DNA from: Cytospora piceicola
Lineage: Eukaryota; Ascomycota; Sordariomycetes; Diaporthales; Cytosporaceae
DNA: 64,000 nt
Assembly: GCA_023375675.1 (NCBI GenBank)
Contig: JALQBC010000007.1
Location: forward strand, 868,001 to 932,000
Direction of reading: 5' to 3'
Shown: positions 21,206-34,271 of the stretch, one piece after another
Numbering within the stretch: the stretch's first letter is position 1
How the letters are laid out: each line of letters begins with the position of its first letter
Notes under the pieces: generated by a model
What the model was told of the DNA's origin: nothing
Databases searched by the model: none
The model's input: only the letters and a program-made list of their open reading frames with translations
Program-made: the position numbers and the translations under genes

Positions 21206-24200
21206 TTAGACAACCGGCAGGAGGAAATACTCCAGCATCTCATACGCCAGCCCGCAATACGCCCGCACCCTCTCCTCCTCATCCACGACCTCCTCGAGCC
21301 CCGCCGTCCACCTCCCCCCGTCCACGCCGCAGAGGTACTCCACGAAGTACCCCGCCCACCCCGGCCTCGCCCGGACCAGGCCCTCCAGCGCCCTCCCGTC
21401 CAGCACGCGCCTCATCAGGTCCCCGTCCACCTGCATCTGCAGGCTGCTGTCCGCCACCGGCCGGGGGTCGTACGCCCCCTCCTCCTCGGCCGTCTCGAAC
21501 CGCAGGTGCGTGAACGGGTACAGCTCCGCCGACGTCTCGGCCATGTTCTGCACGAGCCGCAGGAGCCGCCACGCCCGCAGGTCCAGCAGCGTGAAGCCCT
21601 GCAGCGACCCGTCGATCCCCATGCCGAGGATCTCGGCGTCGTTGGCCGAGGCCGGCAGCAGGCCGAAGCGCTTGCCCCCGCGGGCGCCGCGCGACCACGC
21701 CGGGAGCGTTCGCCCCAGGCGGAGGCGGCGCACGGTCGACGGGATGTCCGCCTCGAAGAGTACCTCGCAGTCTTTGTCTGGGCAGTCCCAGGGCACCCAG
21801 AGACCTGTGAGGCCGCTGTTTTGATCAGCAAGGATCACGATCGAGGAACTCGGATCCGAGGCCACGGTTGTCGTAGGTGACGAGGACCAGGCACCTGCCA
21901 CCTCGATCATGTCCATCGCCGGGCGAGTTACCGGGTCGACGTGAGATACCGTGAACGTCCCGCCCTCCTCGTCTTCTTTCAGAGCCTTTAGAGAATCGAG
22001 CTTCGTCAGTGCCAGTGTGTTGAGCGTCGGCCCAGTGAAGGCAAGCTTCCAAGCTGGCGAGCCGAGATCAAAAGTAGAGACGTCTTTCAGTTTTCTCTCT
22101 TCCCTGTCTAGTCGGTAGTGGACAAGTGTCGACCCTAAGACGGCCTGGACTGAGTCGAAGTTGCCCGCGACCGCATAGGCTGGCTCTTTGGGACCTTTTA
22201 TCTTATGCCGTGTCCAGTTGAGAATCTTGCCCCGACTTTCCCCTGGTAGGGGTTTGTCTTGTTTCGTAGAGACAACCAATACCCTGCCACCACCGCCTGC
22301 GGCTCCGCGTGTGGAAACAAGAATGTAGTAGAAGTTACCTGTGTCTGATGAGACATGCCACTCTTCCAGACAAAGGATTCGGTCACCCTCTTGACCTAAC
22401 CCACTGATATACTTCACGGGCTCCTTGTTATGGTCTTTCACAGGAAAAGAAAGATCACTGCCAGTATCAGGATCAATAAACATCAAACTCGGCCTGTCAT
22501 CAGGCGTTTTTACCGCCACCACGAGGCATTTCAGGACATGCGAGTATAGCAGCTTTTGAGGCGTCATACCCAATGGTATATGTCGCTGGACTGGTCCTCC
22601 TTGTGGCTGTAGCTCCGCCAACAGCACATGATCGGTGGCTAGAAGCAGCAGCGGCATGTTTGTGACGATCCCAGACAGGCTTTCTCGCAGTGCTACGACC
22701 GAGGTGATGTTCGGCGAGAGTTTGCTGGGGTCATTGGCATCAACGGTCCACACGCTCTGTTTCTGGCCGAATGCTTGCTTGCTGTCTTGGAAATCACTGA
22801 TCAAGACGAGACTTGAGTCGCAACAGACGAAGGCCGCCCCATCTCGAGCTGCATAAACATAAGCGGGCACAGAACCCATTTTTTCAAAGTCCACCGATTT
22901 TTCCTGGCACTCATTGGTAAGGCTCAGTGTCATCAAGAACCCATCTCGGCTACCGGCGACGAGGACAGTATGTTCAGTGTCCTCAACTACCGATACGATG
23001 CTCGTGAAGGGCTCAATATTATCCACCACTTGCTTCTGAAGGTCGTCTGGTAGGAAGTTTTCCACGACTTTGAATATTTGTTAGCCAGTTGAGAGATGAC
23101 TGGTTTGCCGCTGAGAACGGAGTAGGCCTTAAAGGCTTCGGGTGTAGACGCAAAGGATGGGTCGGGGGGGGGGGGGAGGAAGAGAAGAAAACTCTTGTGA
23201 CTAGCTCCGCACCCCCTGCCGTCCAAAAGGGAAATTAAAGGTAGGAACTATACTTACGAGACCGTATTGTAACCATCTTGACGTGTCTTCTGTCCGGAAT
23301 ACACCAAATGTCTAGGTAGACTGCGTTATTCCACCACAAGCCCGCAACGACATGCATCTTGCCCCCTATGCGGCAGAGTGAAAGACATGCCACCTCCCCG
23401 TTCAACTGCTCCTTGAACAGATATTCAGCCTGGAGATTCTGCACATCGATTCTGATAATATGAACATCGGATTCGTTGTCCGTATGTGACGTGATGGCAA
23501 GCAGATCACCTTCGAGGGTGGCATCTGTGACGACCGCACGCCCGACCCCTAACGTAGCAAAGGTAATCTGGGTGCTGTGAAATTTGTTAGATATTACGAT
23601 GGCCCACTAGTGTAGTGAGTCTTGTTGAAGGCTCACCTTGTAGATGACCCCAAAAACACCACTCCACCTTCAGTAACCTGGACAATGGTGTCCTCAGAAA
23701 GTCGAGTGGCCACGAGAGTGGGCGAGGAGAGATCATATGACGTTTGGTGCTGGTCTACATCAAATGTATCAAGAAAGTCCGAGGGAATATGCAGAAGCAC
23801 AGACCTTCCAGGCACCGATAACAACAAATGATGGCCATAATCAGGGTCAGAAACGTTCGCCGGGAGCATGAAGCATTTCTTGACAACGGTGCCGAAGTCG
23901 AATTCCACCCCGATATTTGCTTGCAAGCCATGGCGGTACTCAACAATCGACGCGCTTTGGCCCCTGCCGGCTGCGGCAAATATCCTGTCTGGTTGTGAGA
24001 AACCCTTCGAAACCGGATCGATGTCTCGCCGCTGTCTCGTCTTCCCCGTAGCGCCGTCATGGTTGTCCCAGCGGCTGGACTCGTTCGTCGTAACAAAATC
24101 CACAGTTGGTGACCAATTTGGAATCTGGCTGAGCCTCGTCGGCTTTTCCCGAGGAGGCGTCTGCTTCGCGTCAGTAAGTCGCCTCATCGACAGTACAGTC

Positions 24201-25718
24201 AGGATAACTTGCCTGCCAAACACCACCAAATCCAGAATCTCCGCCGAAGACAAGGATGTCGTCGTTATGGTGCGCGAGGCTTGCAAACGCCATAGACACG
24301 TTGCCAAACGTTCCGACGTAGAAGGCGGCCCCCAGGATATTATCAGAATCGCACTCGAGAAACATGACAAGCCCATCTTCTCTCGCAAGATATATATGGT
24401 CGTTTGTTTGCTGGTACTGTGACAGCCGAGGCGGTCGGGACCAGGCGGTCCACAGCGGTGGTTCCGTCCCATCATGATGCTGGGTCGGTTCATAATCGTC
24501 GATTTCACAAGGTTCGAACGAAGGGGCTCCGTGGAGAACATCTTTACAGAAGGCTATTTCCCCCTCTGACACCGCAAAAAATGCCGTGCGTATAGTGAGT
24601 GGAATGATAAGGAGAGGCATCTCGTGTTGCGCTGGCAGCCGATGACCAACCTTCTCCGCAGACAAGGCCTCCCTCAGATCATCTCCGAGCTCCCAGTCAT
24701 ACGTTATCAAGCGTGGGACGCCACGGTTGACCACGATGAGCAACAAAATGATGTGCTGAGGGTCTTGGGGCCTTGGGTAGAGGAACTCCATGGTGTGTAT
24801 GACGCCGTTCACGGTACGCGGACGGGATGAGATGATCGGCCTCAAGGGTTGGCCACGGACGAAGCGGGTATTGAGATTGATCATTGAGTCGAGCTCATGG
24901 ACGACGAAGACGTTCCTGGAGCAGGCTTGCGCCATATACCTGGAGCTTGGATCCACCGCCAGGTGGAAGCCGGGACGGACGAGGCGCGAGCTGTTCAGGT
25001 CATGCTGCAACACAACGAAATCGAAGTCGCCATTTTTGTCCGGGCGAAGAAACAAGAAGACGCAGTCGCCTGTCTCAAGGATGATCAAGAGTAGTTGAGG
25101 AGGCAAGCGTGGCAAGTTCGTGGACGAGGCTGGCGCGGAGACGTCCGACATGTCCACGTCGAAATCATCATCCTCAGGCGTTGGATGAGACTTGCTGGCC
25201 TGGAACCTGTTGGCATCAATGTCGTCTCTACTGAAAGTCCCCAAGGCCTTGGCATTGCGAATACGCGACCCAAAGTCCTTCTTCTTGATAACGCTGTGGA
25301 GCTGTAGATCATGCCGAAGCTCTGAGATCTGGACATAGTGATCCTTCGGAAAGAACAGAAATTAGTGCAAGTCCCAAAGGCGGCTCCTCTATCATGTCCA
25401 CTTCACCTGCCCCTCAGTCACCGTTTGGGGGCGGGCAGAGGGGAAGGGAGAGGGGACGGATAAGAGAAGAAACAGTGAAGTACTCACACCAACAAAGGCA
25501 ATATCATTATGTTGAGGTGAGCGAAGGCGCACTGGGATGATCCAATGGGCAACCGGGCTTTCGACAACAGTCCTTGTCATTATGCCACATTGTGGTGGCG
25601 GTTGCCGTGTTTGCTTTGCAGGCTTCATGGTGGGCTTGCTGAGGAGGTCGTCGACATTGGTCATCCTGGTGACCCATTGGCCGTTCTCGAGAACGTGAGA
25701 CTGGAACTGAGCAGCCAT
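21206..25718 (-). CDS. MMS1_N/CPSF-A-type beta-propeller protein ('thermotolerance protein' family)
   Basis: Five exons on the minus strand (25718-25488, 25343-24213, 24160-23637, 23574-23258, 23067-21206) encode 1354 residues. Size and the pattern of repeated beta-strand blades match the fungal family annotated as thermotolerance proteins, with an MMS1_N region related to DDB1 and CPSF-A scaffolds. No transmembrane segment or catalytic motif is evident. By family it may be a cullin-adaptor-like or RNA-processing scaffold; the specific role is unknown. The second intron (24161-24212) has a GC-AG boundary with donor GCAAGT and a TACTGAC branch site. The fourth intron carries a G13 run on the plus strand. 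Exon 5 becomes very GC-rich at third positions below about 21720. All five exon phases join cleanly. Confidence 0.75.
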
Positions 25719-28700
25719 GTTGGGGTGTGTGTTGCTTGTCAGAGGGGAACACGTTGTGCCGTACTACCAAGGGCGAAGGGAGGTCGCAGGAGGGCTAGAT
25801 ATAATAATCCCAGCACAGTGACAAAAGCTTGTGTGCCATTTCCCAAGGACATTTGAGGATTGGGGTAAACAGCTCGTGACGTTTGAAGCAAAGGAAAGTC
25901 CTGCCAAAGCTACAGTGGCGGCCTCCAAAGGTATCCAGGAGCCAGACACGCAAGCCGAGGGTGGGATTAGATTTTTTGACTATTCCCACTCGTATCCTGT
26001 GATGTAGAGGTAACAGTGTCAGCAACAGCACTTGGTCCCATCCGTAGTCGAGCTGAAGGTTGAATGAGGTTAGTGTGCCACGGCAGAGAGATCAGACTGG
26101 TTTCTGCATCATGTATATGTCGAGGCACGAGGAACACTCTTGAGGAACCAAGGCAGCAGGTTTTGTGACACCGTCGACTCAAACTTACAGGTCGTCTGCA
26201 GGCCGGCTGAGGGTGATGGATGAATCGGTGATGACCGGGAAGAGACAGCCGTGAAGTGCCACGGTGGTGTGTTGTTATATAAGAAGTGAGGCAATAGATA
26301 CCGTGTACGACACACGAACGTGCATGAGCAAGGCGTCGTGAGCGTGCGTGGGCTGTCTTTTTCTCTTGGTCCTGAGCCGCAGCGTATGCGTAGATAGATC
26401 AATTCTTTTCAGATCTTATCGTTTCCCCGTGTCCAGACGTAACGTCCAAGTCGTTCGTAGTCAATATCTCACTAGATGAAGATCCTGTCTCAGTTTGTTG
26501 TCTATCATCAATGGGGATTATCGATGTGGGGGTTTTTTGGGGGGGGGGGGCGCACCCTTGAATCCAGAGGTTATTGTTCTTGTAAACCTTGTCAGGCTTG
26601 TAGAGGCAGGCACAATCTAGGCTGTCTCTGCCCCTCAATCCAGGCAGTATCTACTGTAGGTACTTCAAGCCCGCAAAAGTGGGTACGTGAACCGACCAGA
26701 GTTACATAGGTACATAGGTACTTGTTCAAGTATCTACCTAGGTAGGTACGTACCTACATACCAGGCATACCTATATCTACCGATCTGGGTCCTCAATCCA
26801 GTCAAGTACATCCGTTTTGGTGATAGCTACACCCCCAAACAAGTATCTCTCAGCTTCAGCATCTCCAACCTCGGAAATGCCTCGATCATCTCAAGTTGAT
26901 GCTACAGTATGTTCTCGTCGTTATTTGCCACAACAACAAGTTTGACCCAGCTCTGCCTTGTCCAGGCTCGAGTTTAGCCAGAAGTGCCAGATAGAGGCTG
27001 CCAATCGCCTCGAGATACCACAAGAAGCGTCCTGCAGTCTCATATATGTACGCACTCGAAGAAGATTGGACAGCTTTGCATAAGTACCTACCCAGGCAGC
27101 TAGGCAGGCACCTAAAGTGTGAATAGGTATAGTCTTTATGCAACTGTCATGCGCCATGCTTGATATCAGCACCTGTCAACCCAACGTCGCCGATCTCGAG
27201 GGGGCCAGGCCACCAGGCACGGGGGGCCTTTCAATTCTATCATACCATTACAACCATGTGCTCAGTTGTCTTGGGGGAGCACAGATGGTATGACAAGCCG
27301 GGGTGCCGAACTTGCTTTTTCCGTCGGCTTGCTGACCACTTTACGTACTGGACTTCCCCGGGCCGGTTTGACTTGTACGGCACACCAGCTGGGGAAGGGC
27401 TTCTCAGGTTGGTCTCAGGTTCTTGAAGCATCTATATATGACCTACCTAGGTAGGTACCAACCTAGGAATATACTATGTGGTGTATATAAGTGTATACCC
27501 CAGCAGACACTGACTTAAGAAGGTAGATATATCGAGATGTGAGATCTCCGAGTCTGGTCATGACCCAGAACCCCAGTGCCAGAATCCAAAACCCGTTGTG
27601 GACTAGCCGGCTCAAGCAACATCGTATTAGTTTAATTAATCTACGTGCGTCGAGACTCAAGACGATCGCCACTTCAGCATGCTTAATTTGTCACAAGGCT
27701 GATAATCGAACAATGGCCAGGCGTCGAGACTGACATGTCACTTTTCCCCCAGCTTTGGGGTATTTTTTGTTTTTTCCTGGCTATTGATCTGCTGCATACC
27801 ACATACCACCTTCACGGTGATACTGCGGCTTCATGTAGGCTGCTAAACTGAGAGCGCAGTGTGCTTGGCTGGATTCGACAATGTCTCGGCATATAACCGA
27901 CCGTCAGAGACAATAATGCCACAGTAGCATATCTGCCTATGTAGTAGCTCACTGACTGGTGAATGCCGGATGCCGAACGACTACTTACAAGCGGTATAAG
28001 CACCTTATTTGACTGCCAGCAGGTGGGTGTGCATATAGTGTATATTGAGACCATTTACCAACCTTGGAACTGAGTACGTAGATACGTACTCAAGTATGTA
28101 TCCAGGGCTTCAAGGTTGGTAAAACATGAGGAATACAATCGACCAATTTCCATGTAAAGTAACTAGAAAAGGAGACATGAATGTACCTACCTAGGTAGGT
28201 ATGTAGGTACGTCTGTCTAGTCAGTATCCTTCCTCTAAGTTCCAAGGTTTGTTGTGGTCCTGAGATACACCAGTCCCAAATGGAGAGGACTCGTCGACTT
28301 TGCCGCACAGAATAGCAACTACAAGCCTACCCCGGGGAGGTTTCTAGTGATGCAGTGCCTAGATTGGCGGGCCGCGATAGCCGCTGTCATGGCCAGGAGC
28401 TCCCTAAAACACAGCAAACGCTTCAACAGGCGACCCTGCTTCAGGGGGTTTCACTGCACGTCATCCAGCCGCGACTGGGGCACAAGTCTCATCAAACCCT
28501 CGTGAACAAGTCAACGGCAATGAATCGAGACACGATTTGATATCCACACAAAGATCGCCATATCATCCCCACCTGTTTGCTCTCGATATTACAATATCGC
28601 TTCTGACTTGGGGCCCCAATTGGAACACGTTTGCGAAGTGTATTGGATACTCCAAGCAAGAAGGAACACTTCACTTCACTGACGAGACATCACCTGTATT

Positions 28701-28985
28701 CGTGTTCGCGCGTATGTGTGGGTAACTGAACAAACCGACGACGTTCGCAGGAAGACACCAGTTGTAACGGCGAACATACTGCCCGAATACAGGCCGTTGA
28801 GCCATATCGCTGGAGTGCGAAAAGCTGTTTCTCGCCCTTAAACTCTGGACCGTCCTGAAGGAGTCTGCTGTAATTCTGCCAGGCATCATCACCAGGTACT
28901 GTGGGAACAGTTCGGTCCAAGGAAGGCGGAGAGTTTCGGACACTTCTAGGGGTTCAGGACGGACACTCGGAATCATCAAGTTGCA
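25719..28985. other. Divergent intergenic spacer between the thermotolerance-type gene and the TBC gene
   Basis: About 3.3 kb without a supported gene. It has a G12 run at 26539-26550 and dense TACCTAGGTAGGTACGTACC palindromic motifs at about 26699-26762, 27440-27470 and 28180-28212. A short relic motif at 27625-27645 is shared with 20800-20821. Open frames are all under about 120 codons and show no domain features. Confidence 0.6.
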
Positions 28986-30543
28986 ATGGCCACAGAGGAG
29001 GAGAACCCAGCCATGAAGCACGAGGAGGCCTTAGATAAAGAAGAAGAAGAAGAAGAGAAAGGGGACCAGGGCACGCCCCAGCCCGTGGACTCAACAGTCA
29101 TCGACGAGGAGGCAGAAGCCAAGGCACAGATTCACTCGGCCAAAAGGAGCAAAATACTCGAAGCATGCAGGCGAAGGGATATAGAGGAGCTGCAGTCTTT
29201 GGCCGAGTCTCCCGGTGGATTCTTGACAGACGGGTTAAGGCAGCAGGCTTGTGAGTTGAAGCTCTTTTATGTTTGTCAACTGCCTATCCGCATTACGCGG
29301 GGCTATCTCTTTCCCTCATGGCCGTAAAGCATGATTTCTGGGAGTTCCGCTAACACCTCCATAGGGCCTGTTTTGTTGGGAGTACCCGTTAGGTTTTCAA
29401 GCGACGACGCGAGTGAGAAGCCCTCCGAGTCCGACGACGACGGCACAGTTCGTCTCGCGGCATCAGACCCGGACTATGCATCATGGAAAACCCTTCCTCC
29501 TCATAGCGAAGAGGGTCAAGTCCAACTAGACGTGGACAGGGCCTTCGTCTATTACCCCGACTGTGAGTGATAGCTTAATATCTTTCGGCTAAAACCCCCC
29601 GCCCCCCTATTCCCGGCCTAATCTCACACCCGTCCACCATGCTGACACGCATCCAGACCACTCGGACGACGAGCGCGCCCACCAGAAGGACGAGCTCTCA
29701 GCCCTCATCCTCTCAGTCCTGAGGCGGCACCCCTACCTGAGCTACTTCCAGGGCTACCACGACATATGCCAGGTCCTCCTCCTCGTCCTGCCCCCGCCCC
29801 TCCGCAGCCCAGCCATGGCGAGGCTCTCCACCCTCCGCATCCGCGACTTCATGCTCCCCGACCTCAAGGCCGCCATCTCCCAGCTCCGCCTGATCCCGGA
29901 CATCCTCCGGGCCGCCGACCCGGGCCTGTGGCACCACCTCTCCCAGACGGAGCCCTTCTTCGCCCTCTCGGGCACCCTGACCATGTACGCCCACGACGTG
30001 CGGTCCCTCGGCGAGATCACCCGCCTCTTCGACGTCCTCCTGGCCCGCGAGCCCGTCTTCTCCGTCTACGTCTTCGCCCAGATCGTCCTCGACCGCCGCG
30101 CCGAGCTCTTCGGCACCCCCGCCGACGAGCCCGAGATGCTCCACTCCATCCTCTCCAAGCTCCCCCAGCCCCTCGCCCTCGAGGCCCTCCTCGCCCGCGC
30201 CTCGGCCCTCGTCGCCCGCCACCCGCCCGAGGCCCTCGCCTCGTGGCCCCGCGGCATCTCCCCCAGCAGCGTCCTCAAGACCGCGCGGACCGCCCGCGCC
30301 GCCGCCGCCCAGAGCGTCGACGTCGGCGAGTACTACTTCGCGCGCCAGGTGCTGGAGCTCCGGCGCGCCGAGGCGAGGGAGAGGCTGGCCGGGGTCGCGT
30401 GGCGGTACCGCCGGCCCGCCGCCGCCGTCGGGTTCGCCGTCGCCTTTGGCGTCTTGGCTTACTGGATGCGGAAGTCGTCCCTATCCGTGGGCCCGCTGGG
30501 GTACATGGTAGCCGCGTTCTCGAGCTGGTGGCATGAGTTCTAG
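28986..30543 (+). CDS. GYP8: TBC-domain Rab GTPase-activating protein, Gyp8/TBC1D20 type
   Basis: Three exons (28986-29250, 29365-29562, 29657-30543) encode 449 residues. An acidic N-terminus (about 1-75) precedes a TBC domain. The catalytic arginine motif reads VQLDVDR at 141-147 and the glutamine-finger motif SYFQG has Q186, so both catalytic fingers are present. A hydrophobic segment at about 408-425 (AAAVGFAVAFGVLAYW) near the C-terminus is a tail-type membrane anchor, as in Gyp8 and TBC1D20, which act at ER/Golgi on Rab1/Ypt1-class GTPases. Exon 3 has extreme third-position GC from about 29690 to 30450. The gene converges with VPS52. The family call is firm; the exact Rab substrate is inferred. 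Confidence 0.88.
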
Positions 30544-31087
30544 CGGAACATGTGCGCCCTGCCTCGGGCAGTGCGGTCTGCTATTGGTGCTGCGGGGCTG
30601 AACGGTTTTGGTTAAGTGTCCAGGGAGGGACACACAGATGGCGTCTCGGATGAGGTGTGCATCTTTTTGGCACGGATATACTTGCTCGCGAACATGGCTG
30701 CGCGAGAAGCAAACCAAGGGCCGATAGAACCATTGCTGGGACTCGCTGGAGGCCTGCACGTTTTGTGCAGAACACTTGGACTGACCCCCATTCTGGGTCA
30801 CCTACGTTATAGGAACCGTATGATCAGTCCACCCAGGATACAGCACATATCCATTTTCCAGTGAGGAAACCAAGTAGAAGAATAAATAAAGTATAAAACA
30901 CCAGGCTCTTTATGCTTTTCGGATCTTCCCAAACGCCCCTTTCTCTCAAATACATACTTAAGTACACACACATACAACGACACCACCAGAAAAAAAACAT
31001 ACACCAACCCCTCCCCCCCTCTTCCCTTCACCCAACCCAGCCCCTGTTCCCCTCACCCCGACCAGGAACCAGAGCCCCCCCGCCCCC
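30544..31087. other. Convergent 3' flanks of the TBC gene and VPS52
   Basis: About 540 bases with no gene. A CA/AT-rich half (30850-31010) is followed by a long C-rich stretch (31010-31085) next to the VPS52 stop codon. Confidence 0.6.
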
Positions 31088-33332
31088 TCAGGCAGCCTCC
31101 TGGAAAGCCGCCTTGAGCCCCTCAAAGTGCTCCACCTGGTCCCGGGCCAGCTTCCCCCCGGCGGCGTCCCCGATGATGGTCAGGACCAGCGAGTAGTTGT
31201 TGTACAGGAACCTCTCCCTCTTGCGGCCCTGGACGTCGGCCCCGAAGTAGGCCTGGCTGTACCTCGTCAGGAACGCCTCCATCTCGGCGCGCAGCCGCCC
31301 CAGCGACGTCGCCACGGGCTCGTCGTCGCCCGCCTCGGCGCTCAGCGCCAGCACCCCGTGCAGCAGCTGCCCGAAGCGCTGCGTCGCCACGTGCGGCGCC
31401 GCCGAGGCCGCCCGCGCCGCCGCCGCCGCGAGCGGCCTCGAGGGCAGCGACGACGCCAGCGCGCGGACAGACTCCCGGTGCGCGTCCATGACCACCTGCA
31501 GCCGCGGCCAGAGCGCCATGGCCGCGCCGTTGACGTAGCCGTCCATGGCCGGCACGCGCCGCCGCTGCAGCTCGAACTGGAGGTGCTGGTTCAGCCGGAT
31601 GCAGAGCAGCAGGCCCAGCCCGTCGTACGTCTCCGACGCGAGGGCCTTGGTCAGCGCGTGGCCCAGCTGGAACGTCGGCTCGAAGATGTAGTTGAAGTTC
31701 TTGCCGATCGTGGCCATGCTGAGGGCCGGCGCGAAGAAGGACGCCAGGAACGTGTACTCAGCCGTGGCGTTGTCCACCAGCGCGATGTTGAAGTTGCGGA
31801 AGGGCACCTCGAGGTAGTGCGTCGCCTGGTCCTCCTCGGCGAGGTAGCTGCTGATGGCCACCTGGTCGGTCGTCTTGAGGAGGTCGATCCGCCGCCCGAG
31901 GTTGAAGGCGTCGTGGGGCGGCCCGCCGAGCCCCTTTGTGGTGCTGCTCAGCACCGTCGCCTTCCGCGAGGTGTCTTCGTGACCGAGCATGTCCGTCTTA
32001 TCGATCACGTGCAGCTTGATCTTCTCGAGGGCCTTGTGGTAACGGCTGAACTGGTTGAAATAGTACCATCTCATTGTATTCATGTAGGCGCGGCATAGTT
32101 CGTCTGCAAGTGTGGGTTGGTGCTTGTGGAGGAAGGTGTAGAGGTCTTTGAACTTGAGGAAGTTCTGCTGCTGAATGATCTGCGCGTTGATGTGTGGTGA
32201 CCGCAGCGCTTTGATCTGCGCGACGAGGTGATCTCGTATTCTCTCGATGGCCTAGTTGTTCCCTAGTCAGTATCTCAGCCTCGTCGGTCACGATCGGATG
32301 TCCTTCCTCACCTTGAGCGTCAGCTTCTCCAGCAACGGCCCCAAATCATCCAGAGATTTGCCCTGCCCTTGCTGCCTCACGTTCCTCTTGTAAGCCTCGT
32401 ACCTCTTTTCGAGTTCCGCCAGCACCCTGACCCACGACTCGTCGATGTGCCCCTCCGCTATCTTGGAGATGACCAGAGGCGACACGCTCAACTCCTCGAC
32501 CACGGGACCCAGCCCTTTCTCGACGGCCTTGCGGTTCTCCAGCCTTATATTAAGAGACGTCGACCTCGCCTGTAGCGACTCTATATCCGCAGACACGGCC
32601 GCCAGGTCTTCCCGGAAGCTGGTGAGGTTCGTCTCGACGGAGCTAAGCACGTCGTCGCATGCGCGTATGGACTTGTGTAGGTCTTCGAACCTGTTCTTTT
32701 CTTGCTCGTCTGTGTATTTGGATCACCTTGTCAGCATCGGCCGTGGCCACAATGTGCGAAGAAGTAAACGAGGGAGAGGGACTGGAGTAGATTAGAGCAG
32801 AGGGAAACCACATACATTCTTCAACTGTCTGCGATCTATATACACCACCTACGCCATTGCTCTCATTGGCGCTGCCCTGCGCGACAAACGCCCGCAGCGA
32901 GGACCCGCCAAAGTCGAACTCGAGGTCGAGGTCCTCCTCTCTTATCGTAGTCACACCAGACGTGTCTTCCGGTTCGGACGGGGACGCAGTGCCGCTGCCG
33001 CCTGGCGTCTCCGTGGGTACTGAGATGTGCTCCCCCAATATTCTCCCCAGCACAGACAGCGACTCCGTCCCGTCGTCAACCGTAGTCGTCTGCCTCAGCG
33101 AGGAGCCGGCCGGGGGCCCTCCATTGGTCCGACCTGACCCCCTCAGCAGTGAAGTGGTCGACCCGGTGTCGCTGGACGACACAAGGGACACTTCAGATGC
33201 CCTCGCTGACCGTTGTTGGGAGGTGATATATGGGCTTCCTCGCTGGCTGGATATTCTCTGAGGGAGAGGGGATATAGGTCTGCTGTTCGAGTTCGAGGGC
33301 TGTTGGGGCGCAGCGAGCCGGTCAAGCCACAT
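31088..33332 (-). CDS. VPS52: GARP complex subunit Vps52
   Basis: Three exons on the minus strand (33332-32816, 32709-32312, 32251-31088) encode 692 residues. A Ser/Thr-rich disordered N-terminus (about 1-120) starts MWLDRLAAP. It is followed by helical coiled-coil segments and the Vps52/Sac2 homology region, including the conserved LHVIDKTDMLG block in exon 3. Vps52 is a subunit of the GARP tether (with Vps51, Vps53 and Vps54) that captures endosome-derived vesicles at the trans-Golgi network. Splice phases 1 and 0 join without ambiguity. The last exon has markedly raised third-position GC from about 31960 to the stop codon. The start is the only in-frame ATG near the conserved N-terminus. 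Confidence 0.93.
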
Positions 33333-34271
33333 GGTGGTGGTGACAGTGGAGGGTTAGCTTAGAGGAGGAGGCGGGAAGGAGGTCGACGTCGCTGTTGGTC
33401 GCATTTACGCGGTCGCATGTGTCATGTGGGTTGGGCTTTCAGTTTCTCAGACTCTCGGCTGCACCATTGTTGAGAACAGGCTTCATCTAGGTTGATTGGA
33501 CATGTGTTTATTGTAGCTCTAGGAACACTGAAGTAGGCGGCGGGTTTAGTTGTGATCCGTAGTTCCAGGGGTCTTGCTACGTAATCCTCTATCGATAAGC
33601 CTGCTGTGCTGCATCCATCAGCTCTTTGACCTCGAAACGTCTGGGGGCAGTCAGCGATTAAAAGGGGTCAACCCAGATACCTAGGTACTCAAGTACCTAC
33701 TAAGTAGTCTAGGTATTTAAATAGTTATTGACTTGAATTCACACATCACGACGCATCTCATCTCAGTCGGTGCATAATATTTCCACAACTCTGTTGTATG
33801 GAATTAGGTATCAATCCGGTCTCCCCTCCAATAAATGCCACACATGCCAATCATTCATCCATCGCGATGAAACACGTAACACGCCTGGGAGTCAGAAATT
33901 ATTCAGATCAATTCAGCCTTATCGCGCTCTTTCGCTTGCTCGCTCGCTCGCTTCTCTCTCTGCCCACACCATCTCAAAGGACAAAGGCACACGCTCGCCT
34001 TTCCTGCCTTTGCCACTCTCCCCCGTTGCTCATGATCGAGCTCTTGCTCTTGCTGATTCGAATAGAGTCCGACCTCAAGAATTGAATATATACAGCATCG
34101 GTTTTGATTTGGTAGATGCGGAACCCGAACACGGTAAGTATCGATCAGTAGGTCGGTTGTGTGGTGGTATATTCCCACCCTTTTCCCTTTTACCTTTTCT
34201 CCGTCTCTCATTAGACCCTCATAGCCACCCAGTAGCTTGCTGCTGGTCGGCGTCGGAGTCCCATTGACTTC
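33333..34271. other. VPS52 promoter and RhoGAP 3' flank
   Basis: About 940 bases without a gene. TACCTAGGTACTCAAGTACC-type motifs occur at about 33680-33715, and CGCTCGCT runs at about 33935-33955. Open frames on both strands are short and featureless. Confidence 0.55.

Noticed and set aside
27713..27733. Open frames ending MARRRD-stop at both 27713-27733 and 40105-40125
   Set aside because: A match of six residues between two short frames is expected by chance in 64 kb, and the flanking bases do not align well.
31127..32098. 323-codon plus-strand frame opposite VPS52
   Set aside because: Arg/His/Gly-rich shadow caused by high GC3 in the VPS52 last exon.
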